NCBI GenBank assembly: GCA_024734495.1
Contig: JALMQS010000103.1
Location: forward strand, 103,436 to 167,435
Direction of reading: 5' to 3'
Length of the DNA stretch: 64,000 bases
Source: Forficula auricularia
Taxonomy: Eukaryota > Arthropoda > Insecta > Dermaptera > Forficulidae
Every line of letters begins with the position of its first letter. The stretch's first letter is position 1. Of this stretch, positions 23,631 through 34,104 are shown piece after piece. The notes beneath the pieces were generated by a model that saw only the letters and a program-made list of their open reading frames with translations, had not been told where the DNA came from and ran no database searches. A program made the translations under genes and the position numbers.

Positions 23631-24730
23631 CACAAAGGGGAGTTTCATATTGTGGGACTCAATGAATCATAATTTACCCATTCGTGATATTTTTAATTTT
23701 TCTCCACTTTAGACTACAGATGTCTACATAAGGGTCAGTGAAATATTCAAAAAAAAAAATTAATATAAAGAGTTTTGCCAATAACGCGCTCAAGAAACAC
23801 TCAATTAAGTGCGTAAATTAAAAACAATCGAAACGCTTCATTACTCAACTTATTTACTCAAATGACTTCTGTAAATGCACAAGTTATTAATGTTTCTATC
23901 TTTGGTACTCCATTTTTTTTATCTCAAATAATAAATAATTAAAAGCCTTTTAAAAAGCTTTTAATTATTTACTAATGACGTCGATAAAATCTTGCTTTCA
24001 TCTTAGCTGTTTCAGACACTTTTAAGATCCAAGGTAATCCACTTACTTGGGACTTAAATATCAGTCAAATCCTTTCACATCTGTTTTTCTAAGGGTGGAA
24101 ATTTTTGCTCATCCAATTATTATATAATAAATACAACAAAAAAAAAAAAAACAGGAAGTTGAATGACACAGATTCTGAATACATTTACTGAATAGGTTAA
24201 GGGTTAAGGGTTCGATTCCCGAGTGCCAAAAATAGCAAACCAGACCAATTAGCTATTCTCTAAGTATCGCCCTAATTATACCTTCGACTCAAAAATTTAA
24301 TGTTTATTTGTAACACGTCATATAGTTAATATAAATATTGTTAAGTGTTTCAAGTTTTGAATAACTTCAAAAATCGAGGAGGCACAATGGAATGACTATT
24401 CTAAATTGAATATAAAAGTTCAAATTACCTATAGAAACATACCTTAAATTTCAGAGGGGAATGTAACCGTAAGTTTAAATCTTTGAAAAATAAATTTAGC
24501 GCGATTCATACGACAGTTGACTCAAACTCACAAGGTAGTAATTGGCTCAAATTGCGATTTTTAGTACTCGGATTCGAGGGGAAACACAACCCTACTGACT
24601 CGGTTTCTTTAGAAATTTCAAGACTGATTCTATCGCCAATTTGAACTTTTTAAATTAAAATATATTTAGAAAAACTGCATTTGACTGAAAGAATTGATAT
24701 ATTTTAGGTGTTTGCGGAAAGATATATCTT
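23631..24730. other. Unassigned stretch with a B-box fragment
   Basis: This is mostly AT-rich. 'gggttcgattcccgag' at 24207-24222 is a T-arm and B-box fragment like the one at 28756-28771, preceded by a short tandem 'ggttaagggttaaggg'. An A-run lies at 24139-24152. No genes were recognised. Confidence 0.45.
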
Positions 24731-24734
24731 CTAT

Positions 24735-25115
24735 TATAAAACGCTTATGCTGTCCATCGCGAGTCACTTATTTAAAACCCACAAATAATTTATGTTAAAT
24801 TTATTGAAATTAGAAAATTTAAATTATTATTTTAAAACTCATGACGGATGGAGAGGTGATTGGAGAGGAGCCAATCGACTTGATTGGGGAATAATGAAAT
24901 TGAAATAATTATCGGAAAAGAGGTTTTATTTTATCTAATTAGATTTTTCCTCTTATTAAAAACAAGGACTAAAGATGAATAAGGACACTCGATGGTGGAG
25001 AAGTAATCTCCGGAATCGAAGCAAAAAATACAATGTATACATTAATTAATGTAAAATAATTGGTTTAATAAAATTTATATATTATTTTAAAACTCACGAA
25101 TGTTCCAGGTCAAAA
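24735..25115 (+). repeat. S repeat, tandem copy 1
   Basis: Copy 1 and copy 2 (25265-25635) share the ordered blocks 'gtccatcgcgag', 'taaaacccacaaataattta', 'aattgaaataattatcgg', 'gatggtggagaagtaatctc' and 'gtcaaaaaatcaag'. An inverted copy lies at 27015-27240 and a fragment at 14135. It is non-coding as far as can be seen. Confidence 0.75.
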
Positions 25116-25117
25116 AA

Positions 25118-25225
25118 TCAAGATGTATAATTCCAACAGAAGACACACTCTTTTATTGTCTCCTTCAGTATATAAAAATTCTGCTTCTCTGGGCAAAAAG
25201 AAACTTTCAATTTAATTATCCGAAA
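25118..25225 (+). repeat. R-family repeat between S copies
   Basis: 'cacactcttttattgtctcc' and 'aaaaattctgcttctctggg' match the R blocks at 1 and 21500. It lies exactly in the junction between the two S copies. The minus frame across it (25118-25303) is a repeat shadow. Confidence 0.65.
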
Positions 25226-25264
25226 TATTTTGATAAATAATTGAAAAAATGAAATATATGGTAC

Positions 25265-25635
25265 TTCTATTTTAAAGCGCTTATATTGTCCATCGCGAGC
25301 CACTCATTTAAAACCCACAAATAATTTATGTTAAATTTATTGAAATTAGAAAATTTTAATTTTAATTTTAAAATGATAGGTGAAATCGGGATTGAACATG
25401 GAATTGAAATAATTATCGGAAAAAAGGTTTTTTTATTTAATTAGTTTTTTCCTCTTATTAAAAACAAGGACTAAAAGATGATCAAGGACAGTCGATGGTG
25501 GAGAAGTAATCTCCGGAGTCGAAGCTCAAAAAGAATGTATGCATAAATTGATGTAAAATAATAGGTTTAATACAATTTATAATAATAATAGTTATTATTT
25601 TAAAATTCACGAATGTTCAGGGTCAAAAAATCAAG
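25265..25635 (+). repeat. S repeat, tandem copy 2
   Basis: This has the same block order as copy 1 at a spacing of about 530 bp, with small deletions in the middle. It is followed by an unrelated stretch (25636-25979) that has no known feature apart from a (GT)n run at about 25916-25934. Confidence 0.75.
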
Positions 25636-25987
25636 AAGCCTCTTGGACATCAAGATGCCCGCCGTAGTTAATATGATGAAACTGCTGATACTGCACAAAA
25701 GAAACATTGTCAAATATAATAAATTTTCAAAAATTTCATTCTCACTATGGGAAGAAAAAGAAAATGATAATAGACGAATGAGATGAAGATGAAGGGTGAA
25801 TATATGCCTACTCATAAAAGAGGTATTCATAAAAAATGATATGAATGGTTGCAGATGACTCACGTTAAGAACTGATTGACATACATAAAATATGGCTGAT
25901 AAGAGAATGAGTATGCAAGTGTGTGTGTGTGTATAAGTGTATCCATAAATACAGGGTTGAAGTCAGAAGAAGAGTAAAGAGTGAGAC

Positions 25988-27001
25988 CAGCGATTCTTAA
26001 CAGGGGGGCCTCGGAAAGTTTATAGGGGGGTCGCAAAAATATTAGAATTTTTAAAATTTTTATTTCTTTACAAATAAAAAAATTAAAAAAAAATATGTTA
26101 CTAGTTTTTATAAGTGATACATATTTAAGTGACAGATGAATTTAATGACATCTCAACATTCTTAAACATGATTAAACTAAATGAAAACGTTGAACGCATA
26201 TGTAAATTTGACCCAAACAGACAGACAGACAAAATTTAAAAGACAACAATTGGATTCCAAAACGTTCTTACTTGGCAGACATCTTCACCATTCTAAACCA
26301 ACTAAATTTATCTATCCAAGGAAATCAACACAACATTTTTTCCATGCGAGATAAAATAGAGGCGATGAAAATGAAATGTCAAACGTAAATGGATTCGAAG
26401 AATAGAATCGAATGTTTTCGAAATGTTTCCAAATTATTCTCAAATGATTACAGATTAATTGTGAAATTGATAAAGAACATACAAATAATTTAATTCAATG
26501 TGATCTTCAAAAATTAGTCGCAAAATTTGACAAATATTTTCCAAATAATGAAATTGATAGCAGAAAATTCTGGATTCGAGATCCCTATAATAACTGGAAT
26601 AATACAAATTTATCACCAACCCACGATGAAACTCTGATTGAATTGATAAAGGATGTAAGTTTGAATTCAATTTTCAAGAAAAAAAGTTTTGGATACATAT
26701 TCGGAAGGAATATCCACACCTGATTACCATCACCATACAACGTTTATTGCCTTTTGCTTCCACATATCTGTGCGAAATGGGATTTTCCATAATGGTCAAT
26801 ATTAAAACGAACTCCGAATACTCTTGCATGCGAATAGCTTTAAGTAACGCAATTGAAGTTCGAATAGACAAATTAGTGGAGTGTATTCAACAACAGAAGT
26901 CTCATTAATTTTGCCTAATGGTGGGGGAAGGAGGATAATGAACGCGAAAATATTTTAGGATTTTAAGGGGGCCGGGACTAATAAAAGGTTAAGAATCACT
27001 G
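25988..27001 (+). mobile_element. hAT element, ~1 kb, with transposase relic
   Basis: The left end CAGCGATTCTTAAC and right end GTTAAGAATCACTG are near-perfect inverted repeats. The borders 'agtgagac' and 'ctttagac' agree at 5 of 8 positions, consistent with an old duplication. The 1014-bp body is an internally deleted hAT copy that keeps the last third of a transposase (26266-26908). Confidence 0.85.
26266..26908 (+). pseudogene. hAT transposase C-terminus, frameshifted (ZBED5-like group)
   Basis: In plus-strand frames one can read, in order: RSYLADIFTILNQLNLSIQG and NIFSMRDKIEAMK; RIESNVFEMFPNYSQM; LVAKFDKYFPNNE and FWIRDPYNNW; IELIKDVSLN; then FWIHIRKEYPHL, LPFASTYLCEMGFS, SNAIEVRIDKLVEC and a stop at 26906-26908. 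This order matches the C-terminal half of hAT transposases, including the dimerisation domain with its 'LPF-x-T-x-LCE-x-GFS' motif, in the group related to ZBED5/FAM200-type proteins. At least three frame breaks and a stop separate the pieces, so no protein is made. The N-terminal zinc finger and the first catalytic part are absent. Confidence 0.85.
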
Positions 27002-27014
27002 CTTTAGACTCTTA

Positions 27015-27240
27015 TAATAAACAAATTTTAATTTATAAATTTTATTAAACCAATTATTTTACATGAATTAATGTATATATTGTATTTAAGCTTCGACTCC
27101 GGAGATTACTACTCCACCATCGGGTGTCCTTGATCATCTTTTTAGTCCTTGTTTTTAATAAGAGGAAAAAACTAATTAAATAAAAAAAACCTCTTTTCCG
27201 ATAATTATTCCAATTCCATCATTCTTTTCAACTCCATTCC
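27015..27240 (-). repeat. S repeat, inverted copy
   Basis: The blocks 'cttcgactccggagattact', 'ccaccatcgggtgtccttga' and 'cctcttttccgataattatt' are complements of the tandem S copies. It abuts the right end of the hAT element. Confidence 0.7.
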
Positions 27241-27841
27241 TCAGTCTCGCTTTAGACTCTTCTAATACATCTTATAAAATATTGACCTTTGCCCCTTTAA
27301 ATTTATAGAATATAGGGGTTGGATTAAGAAGCAGAGTGCGTCATTTAAATTTCTGGGGGGGGGGTGAAAATTGTTGAATTTTAGCTTTAGATTTTAAAAG
27401 TAAAAGCGGCCAATTCTTATAACTTCACCAAAAGGTATTAAAAAGCTCTTCTAATTCTTTAGAACTGAATCAAATGGGGGCTACTTTTTATGAAAGTGTG
27501 TGTGTGTGGGGGGGGGGGGGGGATAGAGAAACTAGGGGGAACCCTTGTATAAAACAATTTTTTTTCTTTTTTAAAAATTATTTGAATTCCATTGATAAAG
27601 GAAGAAATTATCCCGAAACGTTTAATCTTTTAATAAACTTTTGAAGATTGTTTTTTATAAAAGATTTATATTTACTTTCTATATGGTATATGAATGATTT
27701 ATACATAGGGATCCTCTCGTTCGACCGACACAAGATGAGCCAAATTCAATGATTTTTGTATATTAATATATTATTAGTGGTTATTTTATTTTCTAACGAA
27801 TGTTTCTAAATTTTAATTTTGGAGAGCTAAATATTATGTAA
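27241..27841. other. Unassigned stretch with G-runs
   Basis: G-runs occur at about 27355-27364 and after a (GT)n tract at 27507-27522. No credible gene or repeat end was recognised. 'atcccgaaacgtttaatc' near 27611 is a faint foldback-like fragment. Confidence 0.4.
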
Positions 27842-28075
27842 TAAAAAATCAAGTAAAATTATGTGGTGGGTTTTACATAAAATAAAATAAAACAAATTAA
27901 GTGAGTTTTGATTTCGATATATTTCGGCTTGTCAGCCCATCTGCAAGAGTTAGAAATCAAAGCTTACTTTTGTTTTATTTTATTTTATGTGAAACCCAGC
28001 TCGTAATTTTACTTAATTTTTTATTATTAAAAAATGTTTCACCTTGAACCAACACCTATCTCCTTAAAAGTTATT
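27842..28075 (-). repeat. Foldback with X terminus, hammerhead-like remnant
   Basis: The arms (about 27842-27930 and 27951-28030) are inverted ('gggttttacataaaataaaa' and its complement). The X module 'atgtttcaccttgaaccaac' follows at 28034. On the minus strand the loop reads CAGATGG, a GGCT/AGCC hairpin and GAAA, a decayed version of the core at 14456-14488. The 120-codon plus frame at 28034-28396 begins in the X module and shows no known domain; it is rejected as a gene. Confidence 0.6.
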
Positions 28076-28327
28076 ATACATTATGTGACTGACATTCCCA
28101 CGAAACATCATCAATGGACCCTCTCCCTTATCATACAATATAAAATAACAAATAGCTATAGGTATAAATATTTATTTAAAGCAGAGGATGAGTATCATAA
28201 AAAAGACGTATTTTTTTTCAAAAATACAACTCGTGGTGACAACCGAATTATTTATGAAAATAATTTAATTTATCTAAAGATTTTGCTACATTTTAATATA
28301 TTGCATGTCATAGGTTTTTGTAATGAG

Positions 28328-28395
28328 GGTCAAAATAACATGCCCGGACAGTGTGTTAATACCTGGGTTCAACTCCTGGGGGGACGAACCCTCTG
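28328..28395 (+). repeat. tRNA-like fragment
   Basis: A T-arm-like 'cctgggttcaactcctgg' follows 'gcccggacagtgtgttaata'. A complete cloverleaf cannot be drawn. It is probably a SINE head related to the unit at 28699-28800. Confidence 0.35.
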
Positions 28396-28462
28396 ATAAT
28401 GCAACAAGAATATATTTCAACTCATATCAAAGAAATTAAGACCAGATAAATTAAATTATTTT

Positions 28463-28858
28463 CAAGAAATCATAAGTTGGTGTCATCTATTAAATTCGAT
28501 GGAATGGAATATTTTTAATTATATGTCAGAGGAAAAGTCATTCCATTGCCATTCGAATTTTGAATCTCTTCAAAATTCGAAACACTCAACGACCTTTATT
28601 TAAATTATATGGCATGGCTATATGTTTAAATTTAGTACCACTATATCGCGAAATTTTACAAATTAAGATAACAATCTTTGAGTAAAATATTTTGTACATA
28701 TGTCAGAGAGCCAGGTGGCCTGGATTGCTGTTACTGGATTGCTGTTACTGGCACTCGGGTTCGATTCCCGAGGGGGTGAAAAACAACCCCTCTGACATAT
28801 AATTAAAAATATTCCATTCCATCGAATTTAATAGATGACACCAACTTATGATTTCTTG
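28463..28858. mobile_element. Foldback F4 enclosing a tRNA-like unit
   Basis: Arms 28463-28532 and 28789-28858 are about 70 bp and nearly perfect complements ('aatcataagttggtgtcatc'). Inside, at 28699-28800, 'atatgtcagag' and 'ctctgacatat' bracket a tRNA-like stretch. That stretch has a 'tggcctgg' A-box-like block, a 14-bp unit 'tggattgctgttac' repeated in tandem, and a perfect T arm 'tcgggttcgattcccga' (28756-28771). The acceptor stem does not match a normal tRNA. Confidence 0.7.
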
Positions 28859-29640
28859 TAAATTTGAATCTATTACCATCGGCAAATTAATATCTTTCAT
28901 ATTAAATTCTTTTCATAAATATTTATTTAAAAAAATTTTTTTACTACTGCTTGGGACTTGAGACCCTGAGTCTCCCACCCTAGTTAAAGTATTAAAACGA
29001 TCTCATTAGAGACTTCAAAAATTTAACCCCCGGAGTGGAATAATACTTTTACCTTCCTCACGTAAGTGAAAGTAATAAATAAACAAAACGACATCCTCTT
29101 GAACAATATCTCTTGTGTATCTATTTGAAGGATTCTGGCTTAAGTCCAAATTTGCTCAGCTCCGTTGTTAGCGTTGGTTGCCTTGTAGCAAGCGATAAGA
29201 CTCGTTGTCTACTTCTTCCCAGCATTCTCCTTCCTCTCGACCCCTAACAAGACACAAAACGCCATATGTCACACAGCTTGGGGTACGAATTATTGGACAG
29301 CTGTTATCGGCCCGTAACGTTTGCTTTTGTTTCATACCCGTTCCGCCCCGGCAACATCCCAAGGCGCTCTTTTAACTAGACTATTGTTTTAAGCAACAAC
29401 AATAACAACAACGACGACAACAAAACAACCAAGATGCTTATCGTCAATATAAGTAATTTAGGTGATGGAGATAGAATCTAAAAGAAAACCTGATATATTG
29501 GGTCTAGCCAAATAAATCTTTTGTACTTATTGGCATGTTTAAAGCATCGGTTCCCAAAGGATTAAAGACGTTATGCAAAATGTACCACGGTTTATTCTGA
29601 GGCGGATGACCCCCGACAGACACTGTTGAAAATATATATA
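28859..29640. other. Unassigned stretch with a GC-richer patch and (CAA)n
   Basis: 29165-29365 is clearly less AT-rich than its surroundings. It contains short frames on both strands but no recognisable domain, and it could be exon, UTR or old repeat. A (CAA/CGA)n microsatellite lies at 29395-29430. Confidence 0.35.
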
Positions 29641-30047
29641 CAGTCGACTCTCGATAATTCGAACTCTTCAGCTGTTATCTACGGTAAATCGTAAAAATGC
29701 TGTATATTTTGATACGCTCGATAACTCGAAATTATTTTCGTAACAAGAGGGGAGAGAACGTTCTATAATTTGAACTAGACCACTTCTACTCTTTATAATT
29801 CGAATTTTTATTAGCAATGTTTACTCCTCATTTTCCGCGTAATGTTTACCTCCTTTCTATTGCAATGTTAATACAAATGTAATTTTTTTGTTCTTTTTTG
29901 TCGTTTTCTTTATTTTTACTTTTTTATTTGAGGCTTTATATAAAATTTATGTAAGCTCATACGTATTTTCAAAAATATAATAACAACTCTTAATAATTCG
30001 AATTTTTCTTGTAGACCTTTGGATTTCAAATTATCAAGAGTCGACTG
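29641..30047. mobile_element. pogo/Tigger-like MITE, 407 bp
   Basis: The left end CAGTCGACTCTCGATAATTC is inverted at the right as 'ttatcaagagtcgactg', and both sides are bordered by TA. A CAGT start, TA duplication and repeated 'gataattcgaa' subterminal motifs are typical of pogo elements. No transposase is present. Confidence 0.8.
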
Positions 30048-30099
30048 TAGGTATATATATTTTAAATCAAATAATTTTTCAACTTTTTACACAGTGGTG

Positions 30100-30145
30100 C
30101 CCTGATGCCGGGGCGAGTCGAAACGTTAGCAAAAAATAATTAATT
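30100..30145 (+). repeat. Hammerhead-like remnant
   Basis: 'ccctgatgccggggcgagtc' is followed directly by GAAACG. CTGATGC in place of CTGANGA and a poor hairpin mark it as decayed. Confidence 0.3.
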
Positions 30146-30240
30146 TTTATTTCAATTTTATTTAATTCTTGATGAAATCTGAAATCCACCTTTTATTCTG
30201 AATTTAAAATTAATTATTATCATTTCCGTCCATAATTTAA

Positions 30241-30822
30241 TTTATAATTTGAAAGTTATATTGGGAAAATAAGGACAAGTTTTTTATGTGTGACTTTTTT
30301 ATTTATCCATCAAGTTTCGTCGACTTTGCCGACTTCTTCAGGGCTTCAAATAGTCATATCACACATTCGTTTAAATTTTCTTATTACCTTCGTTACCATT
30401 GAAGGCTCAGAATACAATTTTCAAAAGATATTTGGACATTCAAAAAACACAATTTTTTTCTCTTTTAATAACAACCTTATCAATACAGAACAGAACAGTA
30501 ATCACTTCTTACAAAAAAATATTCTATTCTATTTTTTTGTAAGAAGTGATTACTGTTCTGTTCTGTATTGATAAGGTTGTTATTAAAAAGAGAAAAAAAT
30601 TGTGTTTTTTGTGAATGTGCCAAATATCTTTTGAAAATTGTATTCTGATGGCCTTCAATGGTAACGAAGGTAATAAGAAAATTTAAACGAATGTGTGACA
30701 TGACTATTTGAAGCCCTGAAGAAGTCGGCAAAGTCGACGAAACGTTGGTGGATAAATAAAAAAGTCACACATAAAAAACTTGTCCTTATTTTCCCAATAT
30801 AAACTTTCAAATTATAAATTTA
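30241..30822. repeat. Near-perfect 570-bp palindrome with hammerhead-like cores
   Basis: Arms of about 284 bp (30241-30520 and about 30530-30822) are complementary with only a few substitutions and 1-2-bp gaps. The spacer is about 10 nt. The right arm on the plus strand has CTGAAGA (30716-30722), a GTCG/CGAC hairpin and GAAA (30739-30742). The left arm has the same on the minus strand. The position expected for the cleavage base is G in the right arm. Two mirror-image frames (30290-30571 plus, 30480-30731 minus) are products of the palindrome, not genes. Confidence 0.85.
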
Positions 30823-31129
30823 AAATTAATAATAATATCTAATAATATACTGATTTTAGTTAGCTAAGCCGAAAAATTACCGAGTAACGATTGGTCCGTC
30901 AGCTACTAAATATAATAGTACTAAATATTATTATTATTCCTGACAAATTTGAGCTTTCCTGGTTTCTTGCTTTGAAAATTCTACATTTTCAGGTACAATC
31001 ATTATAGTAAGTAAATTTTTATTTTATTTTTATATTTTTTTTTATTTTATATTTGATTGAATAAAGATTATTCGTTACCCAATTGAGTTGTTAATATTTT
31101 ACTATTATGACGGACACAACAATTAGTAG

Positions 31130-31577
31130 CGACTTTCATTTTACGATTTCAAGTTTTCCTGGATGAAATACAATTTCAAAACATGGTAAACAAATTATTC
31201 AAAAAATAAAGGATTTACCTCTTGCTAACAACACTGTCAAAGATAGAATTTTTAAAATGGTCTCAGAATATTACAGAACAACAAATAATAAATTAGAAAT
31301 CGCAGGTTTATCTTCTCTTTGTCTGGAAGTACAGATGCCACGGGTTCGGCTCGTTTATCAATATTTGCTAGATATATTTACTGAAGATCCTATTAATGAA
31401 GAATTATTTAATTTAGTCTTTAAAAACAACAGAAATTCATTAAATGCAAATATTGTATTAATTACTCATCTCATTACATCCGAATTGTTTTTATCTGGTA
31501 CGACAGAATTTCAAAATATGAAAATTTCAAAAAATTGGCACACACGTGGACTTATAAAAGTTTGCCTGCCAATTTGA
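31130..31577 (+). pseudogene. hAT transposase middle fragment (ZBED5-like group)
   Basis: The plus-strand frame from 31191 encodes QIIQKIKDLPLANNTVKDRI, then MVSEYYRTTNNKLE. A +1 shift gives FSLSGSTDATGSARLSIFARY, and a return shift gives TEDPINEELFNLVF. In hAT proteins of the ZBED5 group the order is 'I-x-x-IK-x-x-PLSNNTV', then 'DESTD', then 'FVRY'; here the catalytic-region DESTD reads GSTDA. No terminal inverted repeats were identified around it. It cannot be joined with the 26266-26908 relic and is a separate copy. Confidence 0.7.
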
Positions 31578-31725
31578 CCTAGTCTATAATAAATATTTTT
31601 CTACCACACTTTATAAATCTATTCGCAATGTACAATTATGACTTCTTTATTTATCTTAGGTTAAAAATAAAATAAAATGAGAGAGTCTTCTGTTTTTTAA
31701 ATAAAATAATTTTTTTAATTATTTC
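31578..31725. other. Short AT-rich spacer
   Basis: Nothing is assigned here except that 31690-31725 probably belongs to the repeat carrying the hammerhead-like motif. Confidence 0.4.
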
Positions 31726-31770
31726 TAGAGACTATAGTTTCGAAGGCATTGCCTTCATCATCAGTCTATC
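31726..31770 (-). ncRNA. Hammerhead-ribozyme-like motif (best copy)
   Basis: Reading the minus strand: CUGAUGA (31764-31758), one extra U, a perfect 6-bp stem II GAAGGC/GCCUUC with a 3-nt loop, then GAAA (31741-31738). C-UAUA-G follows as a minimal stem III, then the cleavage triplet GUC (31732-31730). UAGA before the core pairs with UCUA after GUC as stem I. All conserved core bases of a type I hammerhead are present. The odd point is the extra base between A9 and stem II. Minimal stem III hammerheads are known from Penelope-like retroelements. Confidence 0.5.
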
Positions 31771-32580
31771 ACAAATATTTCAAATTAGTTATTAGTCTTT
31801 ATTTATCATTTAGATGGATTTTGAGTTACAGAAATTTATTTGAATTTAAACTCAATTTTAAAATTAAAGAATTTGTAGGGAAACCCTTTTAATGAGGCCT
31901 AAAGGAGAATATTGGAAGTTGCGATCTTTTATCTTAGAAATGCAAAGGCTATATTTCTTGAAAGTAGATTAGGGAATTGATTATATAAGCAGAAGATGGC
32001 CAACAAATTTATTGATTAAGAAAAAACCTATTTCGGAATTATCGTATCATCCATTCGGAAGATCCAGGGATTAGTCTATAATCGGATCAAACAAGTTTTG
32101 CTAAAAGCATCATAACAGCTTTGAAGTTATCATCAACGTATTACGGTAGATAACCCAGAGTTAATGGGTTATATTAGTTGAACATGTCCAGGCTCCTTAA
32201 TTGTATTTCACTGGAACAGAGAGTAAGCCTATAGGTGTGAAGAAAAAAACTGAGAACACGATATGCTTGTGTGTGTGTAACGCAGAATCTCAGCGACACT
32301 AATGTAAAAGGTAATACAGTTTGAAACTTAATATTAGCTAGAAGGAGTAAAATAAGACATATTCAAGACGCCTCAACAAAGGAACCCCTTTGCTTTATGG
32401 GTTTTTATATATTTTTTAATTTAATCTTTTCATAATTTTATTATAGGACAAATGTTTATTGTATTTTTTTAAATAAAAAACAACTAGTGTGCATCACACG
32501 ACTTTCTCCTACAACTGCCTTTTTTCAAATGGAAAAAAACAGAAATTTAATATTATAATAAAAGAATATTTCCAGTCGAT
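31771..32580. other. Unassigned stretch
   Basis: No repeat ends or coding frames were recognised in about 800 bp of AT-rich DNA. Confidence 0.4.
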
Positions 32581-33156
32581 CAGTTTGGTTCATCGAATGT
32601 TTTCTACATTTGATTCAATCGCGAATCAAATGTAGGGAATTTTTGTCTAATATTGAGTGAAAAAAATATCTGAACTTATATATTTCTATCTTGAAATAAT
32701 GATGTTAAATAAATTTATAATTTTTCTCATTAATATATCAAAGAATAATTGATATATTAACGAGAATTATTTGACCGAAAAATATATTTATCGCAATGTA
32801 GAAAACATTCGATTAATTAATGGCAAGCATCTAACATACATGCTAATAATAGATCAAGCGCTCTGGACTGGGAGATCGAATATATAACATCTGAGATTTC
32901 AAATTCATTTGGTGATCCATCCGAATGTCAAGCGGACTATACGCGAAATGACGTTGAATTGTAGCTAAATGGATCACATCTTTTTCTCCCTTGGTCCAGA
33001 CTTAAGACTCCGCGGACTCCAATAGCGTTATCCGCAGTAGTCTCAGCGATAAATATATTTTTCAAATAAGCGCGAGTCAAAATAATTCTCGTTGATATAT
33101 CAATTATTCTTTGATATATTAAAGAGAAAAATTATAAATTTATTCAGTTTGGTTCA
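32581..33156. mobile_element. Foldback F3, copy 2
   Basis: It matches copy 1 (21721-22295) at its 5' hairpin ('ctacatttgattcaatcgcg'), the 'ggtgatccatccgaatgtc' spacer and the right arm. Its left arm is rearranged (about 32790-32910). TCAGTTTGGTTCA occurs at both borders (32580-32592 and 33144-33156). It has no coding frame. Confidence 0.75.
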
Positions 33157-34104
33157 GACATCCATCATTCTGGCTATTTACTTTTTTGGTAGTTCAAATC
33201 TTAATCAATAAATCAATTGAAATACTTAAACTACCACAGTGACACTTGATTATTTTTAATAATATTATTTTAAAGAAAAAAATATAAAGAAGAAAAAGAT
33301 GGGACTTATTTTTTTAATAGGTATAATAATGATGATAATAATAAACGTGCTAGAAAAGAGAATCTTTGAATCTCTCTTCCTTTTATCTCACCCTGTATTT
33401 TTCTTTATTATTTTTTGTAGAAATATATATAAAATAATGATCACTCATTAAAAATAAGAACGTAAGAGATTCTTTAGTTGGAAGAGTTATCGCCGAAGGC
33501 ATTATAATATCTTTCATTATTAATATACACTTTGAAATTTAAAAAAATATTAAACAAAATCATTGGCTATATTGTGAAAGTAACATATTATTATCTTGCT
33601 TTACGGGAAACACATGTTTGGTTTCAAGTAGATTCAAAATGTGTCTATTTTAATGATAACGATGTAAGAAGAAGAATTTATATACCAATATAAATTTGTT
33701 TCTATAGCAGTTGATAATTATCAAAACTATTAAGCTCATGAGAGGTTCCTTTTATTAAACTCGTACACCCCATAAGTACCACATCACATTGACCCTTTTC
33801 GGGGCTATGTTTGGCAATTTCAAATCGAAACTTCAAACTTTAACTGTAAGTATAGACTCCACTGTATCCAAGAAAGAAACACGGGCTGAAAATGTTATGA
33901 GCTTAAGAATAGAGTTAAATGTATTTATAGGGCCAGTTTTTAATAAATAAAGACATTCAAGTGGAGAGTGAATCTCAGTAAAATTTCGAAAAATGGTTTT
34001 TAATGAAGACACGAATTTGAATTTTTAGAGTTAAGCTTTTAATTTAACTTATAGAATTTAGTTATCGATTAAATAGATGAAAGTTGTTAAGCAAAAAAAT
34101 TTTT
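33157..34104. other. Unassigned stretch
   Basis: No repeat match or credible frame was recognised. Confidence 0.4.

Noticed and set aside
28034..28396. 120-codon plus-strand frame
   Set aside because: It starts in the X repeat module and ends in a tRNA-like fragment, with no domain seen.
30290..30731. Two frames on opposite strands with nearly the same protein
   Set aside because: They are mirror images produced by the palindrome at 30241-30822.
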